DNA of 64,000 nt from Devosia sp. (GTDB taxonomy: Bacteria; Pseudomonadota; Alphaproteobacteria; Rhizobiales; Devosiaceae): contig JADJPS010000007.1 of assembly GCA_016713105.1 (NCBI GenBank), forward strand, positions 208,501 to 272,500, written 5' to 3'. The notes under the pieces are model-generated. The model worked only from the letters and a program-made list of their open reading frames with translations. It ran no database searches and was not told the DNA's origin. The translations under genes were made by a program, and so were the position numbers. Below, one piece after another: positions 43,747-52,738 of this stretch. Position 1 is the first letter of the stretch; each line of letters starts with the position of its first letter.

Positions 43747-45845
43747 GATTGACACTCAAGGTGAAGCTGGCGGCGGTATTTGCCACCGTCGTCGTGCTGG
43801 CTGCCGCAGGCATGCTTTTCGGGATCGTCAACCTGGGCAGCCTCAAGTCCACTTACGATGGGCTGATCGACAACCAGATCGCCCGCATTCGCTTCATCAA
43901 CCAGGTTGATGCGACCGCCGTCCGGATCGACCGGGACGAGAAGTCGCTCATCCTGTCGACCGACAGCGCCGAAGTGGCGCAGCTGAGGACTTCCATCGAG
44001 GAGAGCAAGACCAGCCTGGATGACTTGGTCAGCAAGGTCTACGATCTGTCCGGCGCCGAGGGGCGGGCGGAGCTGGATGCCTTCCGCGAGCAGTGGAGCA
44101 AGTTCATCGAGTCCGACCTGCGGGTGCAGGAGGCGAGCGAACTGCAGTCCATTCAGACGGCGCGCAACCTCCTGCAGAACGAGGTCCGCGAGGCCTTCGA
44201 TCAGGTGAATACCCAGATCGACACGCTCCAGGAGCGCTTCGAGAACGCCATCGCGAGTTCGGCTGACAGCAGCGCGGCAGCACGTTTCGCGGCAGTTGCG
44301 GATTTGGCCAAGTCCGTCCTCCGGGTCCGCGCCAACACCATCAAGTCGGTGGCCGATCAGAACAATCCGGAGATGCAGAAGCAGGACGCCGAGGCCGTGA
44401 ACACCTATGTCAGCGCCGTCGAGGCGCAAGTCGCGCAACTCGACGCGCTGATGATCGGCGCCGATCGCGCCGTCTTCCAGGAGCTCAAGACCAGGATCGA
44501 CGCCTGGTTGCCCCTCGCCAGGCAGGCGGTCGAAAAGGCACTCGAGAACAGCCAGTATCAGGCTTCGGTGGCGAGCGCCGAGGGCGCCACGTTCCGTCGC
44601 GCCGCCATGACCATCCTCGACAACATGACGTCCCGGAGGCGTGAGCAGATCACCCAGGGCCAGGCAGACTCGGCCGCGGCGTACGAATCGGCGCGCCTGT
44701 TGATGATCAGCGCGCTCGTCGTGATCACGCTTGTTGCCGCGATCTCCGCTACCCTGATCGTCCTGGGCATCTCGAAGGCCATCAGCAGCGCGCTTCGTCT
44801 CGCCAACGAGGTCGCCGGCGGCAATCTCAGCGCTACGGCCACGGTCAAGTCCAACGACGAGATCAAGGACCTGATCGACGCCCTCAACGCCATGACCCGC
44901 AAGCTGCGCGACGTGGTCTCCGAAGTGACCGCGGCGACCCGCAATGTCGCCTCGGGCAGCCAGGAACTCTCGGCCACCTCCGAACAGCTGAGCCAGGGTG
45001 CCACCGAACAGGCCTCCTCGACCGAAGAGGCCTCGGCCTCGATGGAACAGATGGCGGCGACCATCAAGCAGTCCGCCGACAATGCCAGCCAGACCGAGAA
45101 GATCGCTCGCCAGTCGGCGGCCGATGCGATCGCCTCGGGCGAGGCCGTCAACAACGCCGTCACCGCCATGCAGACCATCGCCGAAAAGATCATGGTGGTG
45201 CAGGAGATCGCCCGCCAGACCGATCTGCTCGCCCTCAATGCGGCGGTGGAAGCCGCCCGGGCCGGCGAACACGGCCGTGGCTTCGCCGTGGTTGCCTCGG
45301 AAGTGCGCAAGCTCGCCGAACGCAGCCAGGCCGCTGCAGCCGAGATCTCGACCCTCTCCGGCCAGACGGTGAAGACCGCCCAGTCGGCGGGCGAGATGCT
45401 CAACAAGCTGGTGCCCGACATCCAGCGCACGGCCGAACTGGTGGAAGAGATTTCCGCCGGCAGTCGCGAACAGAATGCCGGCGTGGCGCAGATCAACACC
45501 GCCATCCAGCAGCTCGACAAGGTCACCCAGCAGAACACCTCGGCCGCCGAGGAAATGTCGGCGAGCTCGGAGGAGCTGGCCAACCAGGCAGAACTGCTGC
45601 AGAAGTCGATCAGCTACTTCCGCGTTGACGGAAATCGCTCCAGCGAGGCAGTCGAGACCGCCAGCCATCCGGCCGCCAAGGCCGCCAAGTCGAAGACCCT
45701 GCGGGACGAGCTGATGGCCAAGGCCCCGCACATGCAGAGGGCCAAGGCCGGCAAGGCACACACGGCCGGCGGCGGCTTCGACCTCGACCTCGCGGATGCT
45801 CATGACGATCTCGACGGCGACTTCACCCGTCGCAGCGCGGCCTGA
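43743..45845 (+). CDS. Methyl-accepting chemotaxis protein
   Basis: A 700-residue receptor. First membrane helix about residues 9-28, a helical periplasmic sensor of about 290 residues without Cys, second membrane helix about 320-345 (LLMISALVVITLVAAISATL), HAMP, then the signalling coiled coil with the hairpin tip EIARQTDLLALNAAVEAARA and GEHGRGFAVVASEVRKLAER. The C terminus is Lys/Ala-rich with no NWETF-like CheR tether. The ligand is unknown. It is in the middle of the che operon, so this is probably the operon's dedicated receptor. Confidence 0.92.
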   Translation: MRLTLKVKLAAVFATVVVLAAAGMLFGIVNLGSLKSTYDGLIDNQIARIRFINQVDATAVRIDRDEKSLILSTDSAEVAQLRTSIEESKTSLDDLVSKVYDLSGAEGRAELDAFREQWSKFIESDLRVQEASELQSIQTARNLLQNEVREAFDQVNTQIDTLQERFENAIASSADSSAAARFAAVADLAKSVLRVRANTIKSVADQNNPEMQKQDAEAVNTYVSAVEAQVAQLDALMIGADRAVFQELKTRIDAWLPLARQAVEKALENSQYQASVASAEGATFRRAAMTILDNMTSRRREQITQGQADSAAAYESARLLMISALVVITLVAAISATLIVLGISKAISSALRLANEVAGGNLSATATVKSNDEIKDLIDALNAMTRKLRDVVSEVTAATRNVASGSQELSATSEQLSQGATEQASSTEEASASMEQMAATIKQSADNASQTEKIARQSAADAIASGEAVNNAVTAMQTIAEKIMVVQEIARQTDLLALNAAVEAARAGEHGRGFAVVASEVRKLAERSQAAAAEISTLSGQTVKTAQSAGEMLNKLVPDIQRTAELVEEISAGSREQNAGVAQINTAIQQLDKVTQQNTSAAEEMSASSEELANQAELLQKSISYFRVDGNRSSEAVETASHPAAKAAKSKTLRDELMAKAPHMQRAKAGKAHTAGGGFDLDLADAHDDLDGDFTRRSAA

Positions 45846-45854
45846 GGCATCAGC

Positions 45855-46322
45855 ATGGCCGAGCACGCACAATACGTGACGCTGGGGGTGGCGGGCGAAC
45901 TGTTCGCCGCCCCCGTCGAGATGGTGCAGGAGATCCTCGACATGCGCCCGGTGGCCCGCCTGCCGCAGGCGCCGCCGAACCTGCTCGGCATGACCGACGT
46001 GCGCGGGGAGGGCATCCCGGTGCTCGACCTGCGCCTGACTCTCGGCCTGCCCCCGGCCGAGGACACCGAGAACACCCGCATCGTCGTGCTGCGGGTCGCC
46101 ACCGGCGGGCGCCGCCTGACGGTGGGGCTGCGGACCGACCGGGTGTTCGAGGTGACGGTGCTCGATGCCGATGCGCTCGATCCGCCGCCGGCGATCAGCG
46201 GCGACTGGCAGGGCCAGGCGGTGGCCGGCATCGGCCGCCGCAACGGTGCCTTCGTCACCGTCCTCGATCTTGACCGCCTGCTGGCCGACGGCGCCCTGCC
46301 GCCGGCCGGCATCGCCGCCTGA
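45855..46322 (+). CDS. cheW: Chemotaxis coupling protein CheW (second)
   Basis: A 155-residue CheW: YVTLGVAGELFAAPVEMVQE, NLLGMTDVRGEGIPVLDLRL, VGLRTDRVFEVTVLDADALD, VAGIGRRNGAFVTVLDLDRL. The frame is intact, unlike the first cheW. Ribosome binding is weak (GAGGCATCAGC before ATG). Two CheW proteins in one operon are common in alphaproteobacterial systems. Confidence 0.92.
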   Translation: MAEHAQYVTLGVAGELFAAPVEMVQEILDMRPVARLPQAPPNLLGMTDVRGEGIPVLDLRLTLGLPPAEDTENTRIVVLRVATGGRRLTVGLRTDRVFEVTVLDADALDPPPAISGDWQGQAVAGIGRRNGAFVTVLDLDRLLADGALPPAGIAA

Positions 46323-46353
46323 CCCCCGACCACGTCCGCCGCCGGAGACCAGC

Positions 46354-47229
46354 TTGCACAGATCTGCCCTCAAGGCCCCCGCCGTCGATCGCCACGAAGA
46401 CCATCTGGGCGGCATCGACTTCCAGCGCATCGCCCGCCTCGTCGAGGGCGAGGCCGGGATCAAGCTGCCGCCCGCCAAGCGGCTGATGGTCGAGGGGCGC
46501 CTGCGCAAGCGCCTGCGGGCCCTCGGCCTCGACGATTTCAGCGCCTATTGCGCGCTGCTCTTCACCCAGGATGGGCTCGCACGCGAGCTCACCCATCTCA
46601 TTGACGCGGTGACGACCAACAAGACGGACTTCTTCCGTGAGCCGGAGCACTTCGAGTTCCTGGTCGACACCATGGTGCCGACACTGCTGGCACAGCGACG
46701 CGAACGGCAGCCGCTGCTCAAGCTGTGGAGCGCCGCGAGCTCCAACGGCGCCGAGGCCTTCACCCTCGCCATGGTACTCGTCGACCTGATGGCGAAACGG
46801 AACGATTTCCGTTTCGCCATCCTCGGTACCGACATTTCCACCGCCGTGCTGGCCCAGGCCCAGCGCGCCGTCTATCCCGCCGAGATGATCACGCCGGTGC
46901 CGCCCGACCTGCAGGCGCGCTTCCTGATGCAGTCGCGCCGCCCCGGCACCCGCCGCGAGGTCCGCATTGTTCCGGAATTGCGCCGTCTGGTGAGCTTCTC
47001 CCATCTCAACCTGATGGACGAATCCTACCCCTACGATCGCGACGTCGACATCGTCTTCCTGCGCAACGTGCTGATCTACTTCGAGAAGCGCGACCAGGCG
47101 GCGGTGGTCCGGCGACTGGTCGGTCACCTCCGGCCCGGCGGCTACCTGGTCCTCGGTCACTCCGAATCGATGATCGGCACCAATGTCGCGGTCCGCCAGG
47201 TCGCCCCTGCCGTGTTCCAGAAGCTATGA
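46354..47229 (+). CDS. cheR: Chemotaxis protein methyltransferase CheR
   Basis: A 291-residue SAM-dependent glutamate methyltransferase. N-terminal helical domain (DFQRIARLVEGEAGIKLPPA, KRLMVEGRLRKRLRAL), then NKTDFFREPEHFEFL, SAASSNGAEAFTLAMVL for the SAM-binding loop, ILGTDISTAVLAQA, and VDIVFLRNVLIYFEKRDQAA. The usual SAxSTGEEP loop is SAASSNGAEAF here. The start is assigned to TTG 46354, 5 bases after GGAGA. The stop overlaps the cheB ATG. Confidence 0.87.
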   Translation: MHRSALKAPAVDRHEDHLGGIDFQRIARLVEGEAGIKLPPAKRLMVEGRLRKRLRALGLDDFSAYCALLFTQDGLARELTHLIDAVTTNKTDFFREPEHFEFLVDTMVPTLLAQRRERQPLLKLWSAASSNGAEAFTLAMVLVDLMAKRNDFRFAILGTDISTAVLAQAQRAVYPAEMITPVPPDLQARFLMQSRRPGTRREVRIVPELRRLVSFSHLNLMDESYPYDRDVDIVFLRNVLIYFEKRDQAAVVRRLVGHLRPGGYLVLGHSESMIGTNVAVRQVAPAVFQKL

Positions 47230-48377
47230 GCGCCGCGATGCCGACCGACCAGCCTGCCGCAGCGTTCGACCGCAAGATCCGGGTTCTCATCGTCGACGAC
47301 TCCGCCTCGGTGCGTACCACGCTGTCCGACATCATCGCCGCCGATCCCGAACTCGAGGTGATGGCCACCGCGGCCGATCCCTATGTCGCGGTCGAGCGCA
47401 TCCGCCAGGAAGTGCCCGACGTGATGTTCCTCGACATCGAGCTGCCGCGCATGGACGGACTGACCTTCCTGAGAAAGATCATGGCGCAGCGGCCGATCCC
47501 GGTGGTGATCTGCTCCTCTCACACCGAGGCAGGATCGAACACCCTGATGGAGGCGCTCGAGGCCGGCGCGGTCGACGTCGTCACCAAGCCGCGCGTCGAC
47601 ACCGCGCAGTTCCTGCAGGAATCGGCGATGCGCATCTGCGACGCCGCCAAGGCGGCGGCCCAGGCGAGGCTCAAGGGCCGGATGCGGCCGGCGGCCCGGC
47701 TCCACGTCGAGGCCAAGCTCACCGCCGACGCGGTGATCCCGCAGCGTTCTGCGGCGAGGACGGCCTCAGCGATCGCCAACATGCCGGTGACGGAGCCGAT
47801 CATCTGCATCGGGGCGTCGACTGGCGGCACCGAGGCACTGCGAGAAGTGCTCGAGGCCCTGCCCGCCGCTTCGCCCGGCATCGTCATCGTCCAGCACATG
47901 CCCGAGCGCTTCACCAGCGCCTTCGCCCGCCGCCTCGATGGCCTGTGCGCCATGACCATCCGGGAAGCCGGGGACGGCGACCAGGTCCTGCCCGGTCGGG
48001 TGCTGATCGCCCCCGGCAATCACCACCTGACGCTGCACCGCGCCGGCTCGCGTTATACCGTCAATGTCGTAGAGGGCCCGCACGTCTCGCGCCACCGTCC
48101 CTCGGTCGACGTGCTGTTCCGTTCGGCCGCGCACCAGGCCGGCCGCAACGCCATGGGCATCATCCTCACCGGGATGGGTGACGATGGCGCCAGGGGGTTG
48201 CTCGAGATGCGGCAGGCCGGCAGCCTCACCGTGGCCCAGGACGAGGAGAGCTGCGTTGTCTTCGGCATGCCCAAGGAAGCGGTGACGCTCGGCGCGGTGG
48301 ACAGGGTACTGCCGCTGCGCCGCATCGCCGGGGAGATCACCACCTACGCTGCCCGCGCCACTTCGTCAAAGGACTGA
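47226..48377 (+). CDS. cheB: Chemotaxis response regulator protein-glutamate methylesterase CheB
   Basis: A 383-residue protein. Receiver domain with IVDDSASVR, phosphoacceptor Asp70 in MFLDIELPRMDG and Lys in VTKPRVD, then a linker and the methylesterase domain with catalytic Ser in GASTGGTEAL, His in VQHMPERFTSAFA and Asp in LTGMGDDGARG. ATG 47226 overlaps the cheR stop by ATGA. It removes methyl groups or deamidates receptors in response to CheA phosphorylation. Confidence 0.94.
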   Translation: MSAAMPTDQPAAAFDRKIRVLIVDDSASVRTTLSDIIAADPELEVMATAADPYVAVERIRQEVPDVMFLDIELPRMDGLTFLRKIMAQRPIPVVICSSHTEAGSNTLMEALEAGAVDVVTKPRVDTAQFLQESAMRICDAAKAAAQARLKGRMRPAARLHVEAKLTADAVIPQRSAARTASAIANMPVTEPIICIGASTGGTEALREVLEALPAASPGIVIVQHMPERFTSAFARRLDGLCAMTIREAGDGDQVLPGRVLIAPGNHHLTLHRAGSRYTVNVVEGPHVSRHRPSVDVLFRSAAHQAGRNAMGIILTGMGDDGARGLLEMRQAGSLTVAQDEESCVVFGMPKEAVTLGAVDRVLPLRRIAGEITTYAARATSSKD

Positions 48378-48379
48378 CC

Positions 48380-50092
48380 ATGGCCAACCTGGCGCAGGCT
48401 CTCGCCGCTGACGACCTTCCCGCGCTCACCGACCGCATTGCGGCGGCCGCCGATGGCCTTGCGCCGCCGCGCGACGCCATCGAAGGCGCCTTCGTCAGCA
48501 TCGGCGACCGCCTTTCCGCCTGCGCCGCGATCCTCGGCCGGCTCACCCGGACCTTCGAGGCGCTGCCGGCCGAACTCGAGAGCACCGAGCTTGCCGAGGC
48601 CACCGACCGGCTGGCGATCGTGGGACGTCGCGCCCTTGCCATCTCCGCCGAACTGGGGGCCGAGCAGGAAACACTCTCCCGCATGGCACAGGTGGTTGCC
48701 GCCGCCGGACACCCGATTGCCGAGCTGCGGCGCACGGTCAAGATGACCGGTATCGTCGCCGTCAATGCCCGCGTCGTGGCAGCGAGCGTGGTCAGCGAAC
48801 GTGACGACTTCAGCGTGTTCACCACCGACATTGCCGAACTGTCGGGCTCGGCGGCCGAGACCGTGACGGACTTCGCCCGTGTCTACGGCATGCTGTGCCG
48901 GGTCGTCACCGAGGCCGCCACGGCACGCAGCAATTTCGAGGCGGCCCATTGCGACGCACTGACGGCGCTGGCGCAGGACCTCGAACGGGGGCTGGGCTCG
49001 GTCAATGCCCAGCGCGCCCGATCGCTCGCGGCGAGCGCCGACACTGGCCGGATGTCGCGTGCCATCGCCGAGCGGGTCGCCGAAATCGTCATGGCGCTGC
49101 AGGTCGGCGACGCCACGCGGCAGCGCGTCGAGCACGTCGCGATGGCTCTGGGCGAGTTGGGTGGGGCCGAGGACGACCTGGTCGCCTCGATCGCCGAACT
49201 GCAGCACCGGCAGCTGGTCGCCGCACGGGAGACGCTGGTCGAGGAGATGGCCGCCGGCGAAGCCGCCCTGTCGCAGCTGTGCCGGGACACCGAGACAGTT
49301 CTCGAGCACACGCGCGCCGTGCACGGAGCGGCAGCAGGCAGTTCCGGCCTTGTACCGCTGCACGCTGCCCTCCGCGAGGCGGTGGCCCTGCTGGCCGACT
49401 GCGAGGCCGAACGCAACAAGCTCGCGCAGGTGGCCGGCGCGGTCGCCGACACCGTGCGAGTGCTGCTCGGCCATGTCGAGGCGGTACAGGAGATCGAGTA
49501 CAAGATGCGACTGCTCAGCCTCAACGCCGCGGTCAAGTGCGCCCAGCTCGGTCCGCGCGGCCGGGCCCTCGACGTGATCTCCCAGCAGTTGCGCGCGCTG
49601 ACCGGCGAGACCGTGGTGTCGGCGCACGGCGCGGTGGAGCAACTGACCGAGGCCGCCAGATTCGCGGCCGCCTTCACCAGCAGTACTGTCGAGGGTGCTG
49701 CGGGAGGCGTTGGCGAGCTCGAACGCGAGGCGACGGCGGCGCTGACATTGTTCTCCACAGTCTCCGATCGCCTGCGGCAGGCCCTCGACGAGCTGCGCCG
49801 GGATGGGCCCATTGTCGCCCGCCAGCTGGCCGAGGCGATGGACGATCTGGGCCGGCATGCCGCCCTGTCGGAAGCGCTGAGCGACGCCGAGATCGCCGTC
49901 GCCGAACTGGCCGCTTGTGCGCCGCCGACGGCCCCTGCCGGGGAGGTCGCGACCAGCCTGCTGTCGGCGCTGCGCCGCCGATACACCATGGATCAGGAAC
50001 GCCGCCTCCATGATGCCTTCACCGGCATCGACCATGCCCAGACCGAGCCACGCGGTGACTCGACCGGCGACATCGACGACCTGCTGTTCTAG
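48380..50092 (+). CDS. Soluble MCP-like coiled-coil protein with two degenerate signalling tips
   Basis: A 570-residue protein with no membrane segment and almost entirely Ala/Glu/Leu-rich helix. Two stretches resemble the MCP hairpin tip: residues about 121-160 (TGIVAVNARVVAASVVSERD, DFSVFTTDIAELSG) and about 369-412 (YKMRLLSLNAAVKCAQLGPR, ALDVISQQLRALTG). Both keep the LNAAV-like core and the following Gly/Arg step in weakened form. The C terminus is acidic (GDIDDLLF). It starts 2 bases after cheB and is the last gene of the che operon, so it probably binds CheA/CheW or modulates receptor arrays. No exact family is recognised. Confidence 0.75.
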   Translation: MANLAQALAADDLPALTDRIAAAADGLAPPRDAIEGAFVSIGDRLSACAAILGRLTRTFEALPAELESTELAEATDRLAIVGRRALAISAELGAEQETLSRMAQVVAAAGHPIAELRRTVKMTGIVAVNARVVAASVVSERDDFSVFTTDIAELSGSAAETVTDFARVYGMLCRVVTEAATARSNFEAAHCDALTALAQDLERGLGSVNAQRARSLAASADTGRMSRAIAERVAEIVMALQVGDATRQRVEHVAMALGELGGAEDDLVASIAELQHRQLVAARETLVEEMAAGEAALSQLCRDTETVLEHTRAVHGAAAGSSGLVPLHAALREAVALLADCEAERNKLAQVAGAVADTVRVLLGHVEAVQEIEYKMRLLSLNAAVKCAQLGPRGRALDVISQQLRALTGETVVSAHGAVEQLTEAARFAAAFTSSTVEGAAGGVGELEREATAALTLFSTVSDRLRQALDELRRDGPIVARQLAEAMDDLGRHAALSEALSDAEIAVAELAACAPPTAPAGEVATSLLSALRRRYTMDQERRLHDAFTGIDHAQTEPRGDSTGDIDDLLF

Positions 50093-50519
50093 ATCGGTAC
50101 CCGGCAGCGATCGGCCAGCGCCATCGCGGCCCAGGGCAGGTGGAAGTTCAGGAACCCGTCGGGAACCGTCAGCTGGATGACGATGGTCATGGCCAGGATG
50201 CCGAGCGCCGCGTAGCGCGTGAACAGGCCGAGCACCAGCAGCACCGGCAGCACGATCTCCCCGTCCCGGCCAGGAACGCCGCCACGAGTGGAAACGGGTA
50301 GGCGATCGCCTGTCCGAAGATGTGGAGCTTGAACTCCTGCTCGAACAGGTACCGCGCCCCGCCCGACAGGCTGAGGAAGCCGTCCCACTTCGTCATCCCC
50401 GACCGCCAGAACGGAATCGCGAGCGCCACCCGCAGCGCAGCCTGCGACACGCTGTGCGGAAGCGCGGCAATCAGCCGGTCGCCACCACGGCAGAGCCGAC
50501 CGACCTGTTGAGCGAGCAT
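50089..50519 (-). CDS. DoxX-family membrane protein, one frameshift
   Basis: A small membrane protein of about 142 residues after correction: ALRVALAIPFWRSGMTKWDG, LSGGARYLFEQEFKLHIFGQ, YPFPLVAAFLAG, then a one-base shift near 50270 and EIVLPVLLVLGLFTRYAALG, ILAMTIVIQLTVPDGF. Four membrane helices are expected. It is the fourth gene of the bufferin operon, where DoxX proteins commonly occur. The stop codon overlaps the stop of the convergent chemotaxis gene in a CTAG. Confidence 0.82.
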
Positions 50520-50523
50520 GGCG

Positions 50524-51282
50524 TCAGTCCTTTCGTGTCGATGAGGAGAAGGCACCGATGGAGGAGAGGCCCACGAGTGCGCGGCCGAAGTCGAAATCGG
50601 GGTGCTGGTCGAGCGTGTGCGCGGCGGCAGCGGCGATCGTCGCCCCGGACAGCAGTTCACCACAGAATCCCGCGTCCGCGCTCGGGATGACGGTGACGTT
50701 CACCTCGGCCCCCGGTCGCGACACGAGCACCGACTCCGCCCCCGGACGAACCGCCACGCCGGCGGCGTGGTGGGCAGACCAGATCGACCCGATCGGATAC
50801 GCCGACCGGACCAGCGCCGCCGCCGGATGCGCCGCAAGCCCGAAGCTGCCCAGGTCCTCGGCCGCGAGCGAAGCCAGGTGCCCGATCGACAGCGGCTGCT
50901 CGTCCCTGGCATTGTAGGCGACGCTCCAGGCCTGCTCGAGGCGGGCGACATCGGCGAGATAGGGCACCGGACGCGCGCCCTCGAAGCCCTCGATGAAGGC
51001 AGCGAAGTCGGATGCGTAGTGCATCATGATCGGCGAGGTTGGCTTGTGCGAGGCCACGTACAGGCGTGCCATGGCGGTGAAGAACTCCTCGCCCACCAGC
51101 GTTGCACAGACCGGATACTTGGCGGCAACGACCCCGACGAGCCCGACATGCACGTTGTTGCGATAGACCGCGAAGCGCTTCTCGTCCGCGTCGCCGCGGT
51201 AGGAAACGACGCCGGCCGGAACTGGCAGGGTCGGGTCGAGGACTGCTGCAGCGAAGGCCTCCTGCCCGACAACAATGCTCAT
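50524..51282 (-). CDS. bufC: BufC-like protein (DUF2063), bufferin maturation partner
   Basis: A 252-residue protein with the HvfC/BufC (DUF2063) N-terminal domain (RFAVYRNNVHVGLVGVVAAK, YPVCATLVGEEFFTAMARLY) and a C-terminal part with VIPSADAGFCGELLSGATIA. In bufferin and related clusters this protein delivers the precursor peptide to the DUF692 enzyme. ATG 51282 overlaps the stop of the DUF692 gene, and the next gene (DoxX) follows after 4 bases. Confidence 0.85.
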   Translation of the reverse strand: MSIVVGQEAFAAAVLDPTLPVPAGVVSYRGDADEKRFAVYRNNVHVGLVGVVAAKYPVCATLVGEEFFTAMARLYVASHKPTSPIMMHYASDFAAFIEGFEGARPVPYLADVARLEQAWSVAYNARDEQPLSIGHLASLAAEDLGSFGLAAHPAAALVRSAYPIGSIWSAHHAAGVAVRPGAESVLVSRPGAEVNVTVIPSADAGFCGELLSGATIAAAAAHTLDQHPDFDFGRALVGLSSIGAFSSSTRKD

Positions 51283-52157
51283 GATGCCATCCGCCGGACG
51301 CTCGGTGCCCCGCTCGACGAACCGGCGGAGGCGATTGCCGCGTCGACGAGAGCGGCCTCGTCGGCCAGCACGTCGAAGGCCGGCACGCTGTTGTCCCACT
51401 CGACCAGCGTCGGCTGCGGCCCGGTGCGTCCGAGCGTATGGCGGAACAGCGCCCAGACGTCCGGGCTGACGCGCGAGGCATGGGCGTCGATCAGCAGTCG
51501 CTCGCCCGCCGCATCGACCGCCTCATCGTAGCCGGCAAGGTGGATCTCGCCCACATGCTCGACCGGGAAGCGGTCGACATAGGCGAACGGATCGACGCGG
51601 TGATTGACCGAGGAGACCATGACATTGTTGACATCGAGCAGCAGGCCGCAGCCGGTGCGTCCGGCGACGCCAGCGAGAAAGTCGATTTCCGCAATGGTGC
51701 TTTCTGCAAACAGCACATAGGTCGAGGGGTTCTCGAGCAGCATGCGGCGGCCCAGGGCCTGCTGCACCTGGTCCACGTGGGCGGCGACCCTGTCGAGGGT
51801 TGCCCCGGTGTAGGGCAGCGGCAGCAGGTCGTTCAGCGCCGACTCCCCATGCGATGACCAGGCAAGGTGCTCGGAAAAGGACTGCGGACGGTAGCGCTCG
51901 ATCAGCGATCTCAGCCGCCGCAGGTGGTCGAGGCTGAGCCGGTCTTCTCCGCCGATGGAGAGGCCGACCCCGTGCAGCGACAGCGGATACCTGCCGCAGA
52001 CGGCTTCGAGGTATCGATGCGGCGGTCCGCCGTCGCCCATGTAGTTTTCGGCGTGAACCTCGAAAAACCCGATATCCGGGACAGTCTCGAGAATCTGCGT
52101 GTAGTGCTGTGGCTTGAGCCCCAGGCCGGCCCTGGCCGGCAGACGCTTCGCGCTCAT
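51279..52157 (-). CDS. bufB: BufB-like DUF692 (MNIO) multinuclear iron oxidase
   Basis: A 292-residue TIM-barrel enzyme of the DUF692/MNIO family. Likely metal ligands are His in SLHGVGLSIGG, Glu and His in SFSEHLAW, Glu in LLENPSTYV, Asp/Asn in LLLDVNNV, His in GEIHLAGY, Asp and His in IDAHASRV and Glu/Asp in LVEWDNSVP. MNIO enzymes convert Cys residues of the precursor to thiooxazole or similar groups. ATG 52157 follows GGAGCAGGAGCG and gives the family-normal length. It lies 60 bases after bufA. Confidence 0.9.
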   Translation of the reverse strand: MSAKRLPARAGLGLKPQHYTQILETVPDIGFFEVHAENYMGDGGPPHRYLEAVCGRYPLSLHGVGLSIGGEDRLSLDHLRRLRSLIERYRPQSFSEHLAWSSHGESALNDLLPLPYTGATLDRVAAHVDQVQQALGRRMLLENPSTYVLFAESTIAEIDFLAGVAGRTGCGLLLDVNNVMVSSVNHRVDPFAYVDRFPVEHVGEIHLAGYDEAVDAAGERLLIDAHASRVSPDVWALFRHTLGRTGPQPTLVEWDNSVPAFDVLADEAALVDAAIASAGSSSGAPSVRRMAS

Positions 52158-52217
52158 GCTCGCTCCTGCTCCAGATGAGGCCCGGAAACCCGCGGTCGGG
52201 TCTCCGGGCACGACCGA

Positions 52218-52511
52218 TCAGGCCTGCGGCAGATCGCGATCGAGCGCCTCGAGCGCCCCCTTGCGGTCGCCGTCGAGCGACATGGTGAGGCAGGTGCCCG
52301 ACGGCACGGCCTTCCAGGCGTTGCCCTGGTAGTCGATGACCGACGTGCCGGCACAGGTGGTGCCCGGTCCAGCCGCACAGTCGTTCTGGCCGGCCAGCGC
52401 CACGCCATAGCATTTCTCGGTGGCATCCTGGGCCACGGCGCCGGTGACCGAGGCCCCGGCAAGGGCGGACAGCAGCGAGGCGGCGAGGACGACAGACGAA
52501 ACACGGTTCAT
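52218..52511 (-). CDS. bufA: BufA1-type bufferin precursor (DUF2282)
   Basis: A 97-residue precursor with a signal peptide (SSVVLAASLLSALAGASVTG) and the DUF2282 core: EKCYGVALAGQNDCAAG, TTCAGTS and VPSGTC. The four cysteines are Cys34, Cys45, Cys53 and Cys74, the bufferin pattern. Known bufferins are ribosomally made, modified by BufB/BufC, exported and used to buffer copper in the periplasm. It is first in bufA-bufB-bufC-doxX. No obvious metal-responsive promoter element was identified. Confidence 0.87.
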   Translation of the reverse strand: MNRVSSVVLAASLLSALAGASVTGAVAQDATEKCYGVALAGQNDCAAGPGTTCAGTSVIDYQGNAWKAVPSGTCLTMSLDGDRKGALEALDRDLPQA

Positions 52512-52738
52512 TGCGAGTTCTCCTTGCATTTTTGGCGGACCCTGACTGGCTCCGTAGCGGGTAGTTCGCCCGACCATGCCGATCGTTACCTCGCGGCCGG
52601 TCACTGCTCCGTGATCGGCACCGCAGTCGACTCTGGCGGGTGCCGACCGGCCGGTCTCGACAGGGGACCTTGCGCGCTTCCCGGCAGCGCCGGGTTTGGT
52701 GTAACAGGGACGCCTGGGCGACCACGGGGAGACAGGGC

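Noticed and set aside
42765..46508. Very long open frame (over 1200 codons) on the minus strand opposite cheA, cheW and mcp
   Set aside because: It is antisense to well-conserved chemotaxis genes, its product is low-complexity Gly/Arg/Asp, and it has no family features. It reflects high third-position GC.
52640..52738. Longer start for the TetR-type regulator
   Set aside because: The extra N-terminal residues are Arg/Trp-rich and unlike the family; GTG 52739 has a good ribosome binding site.
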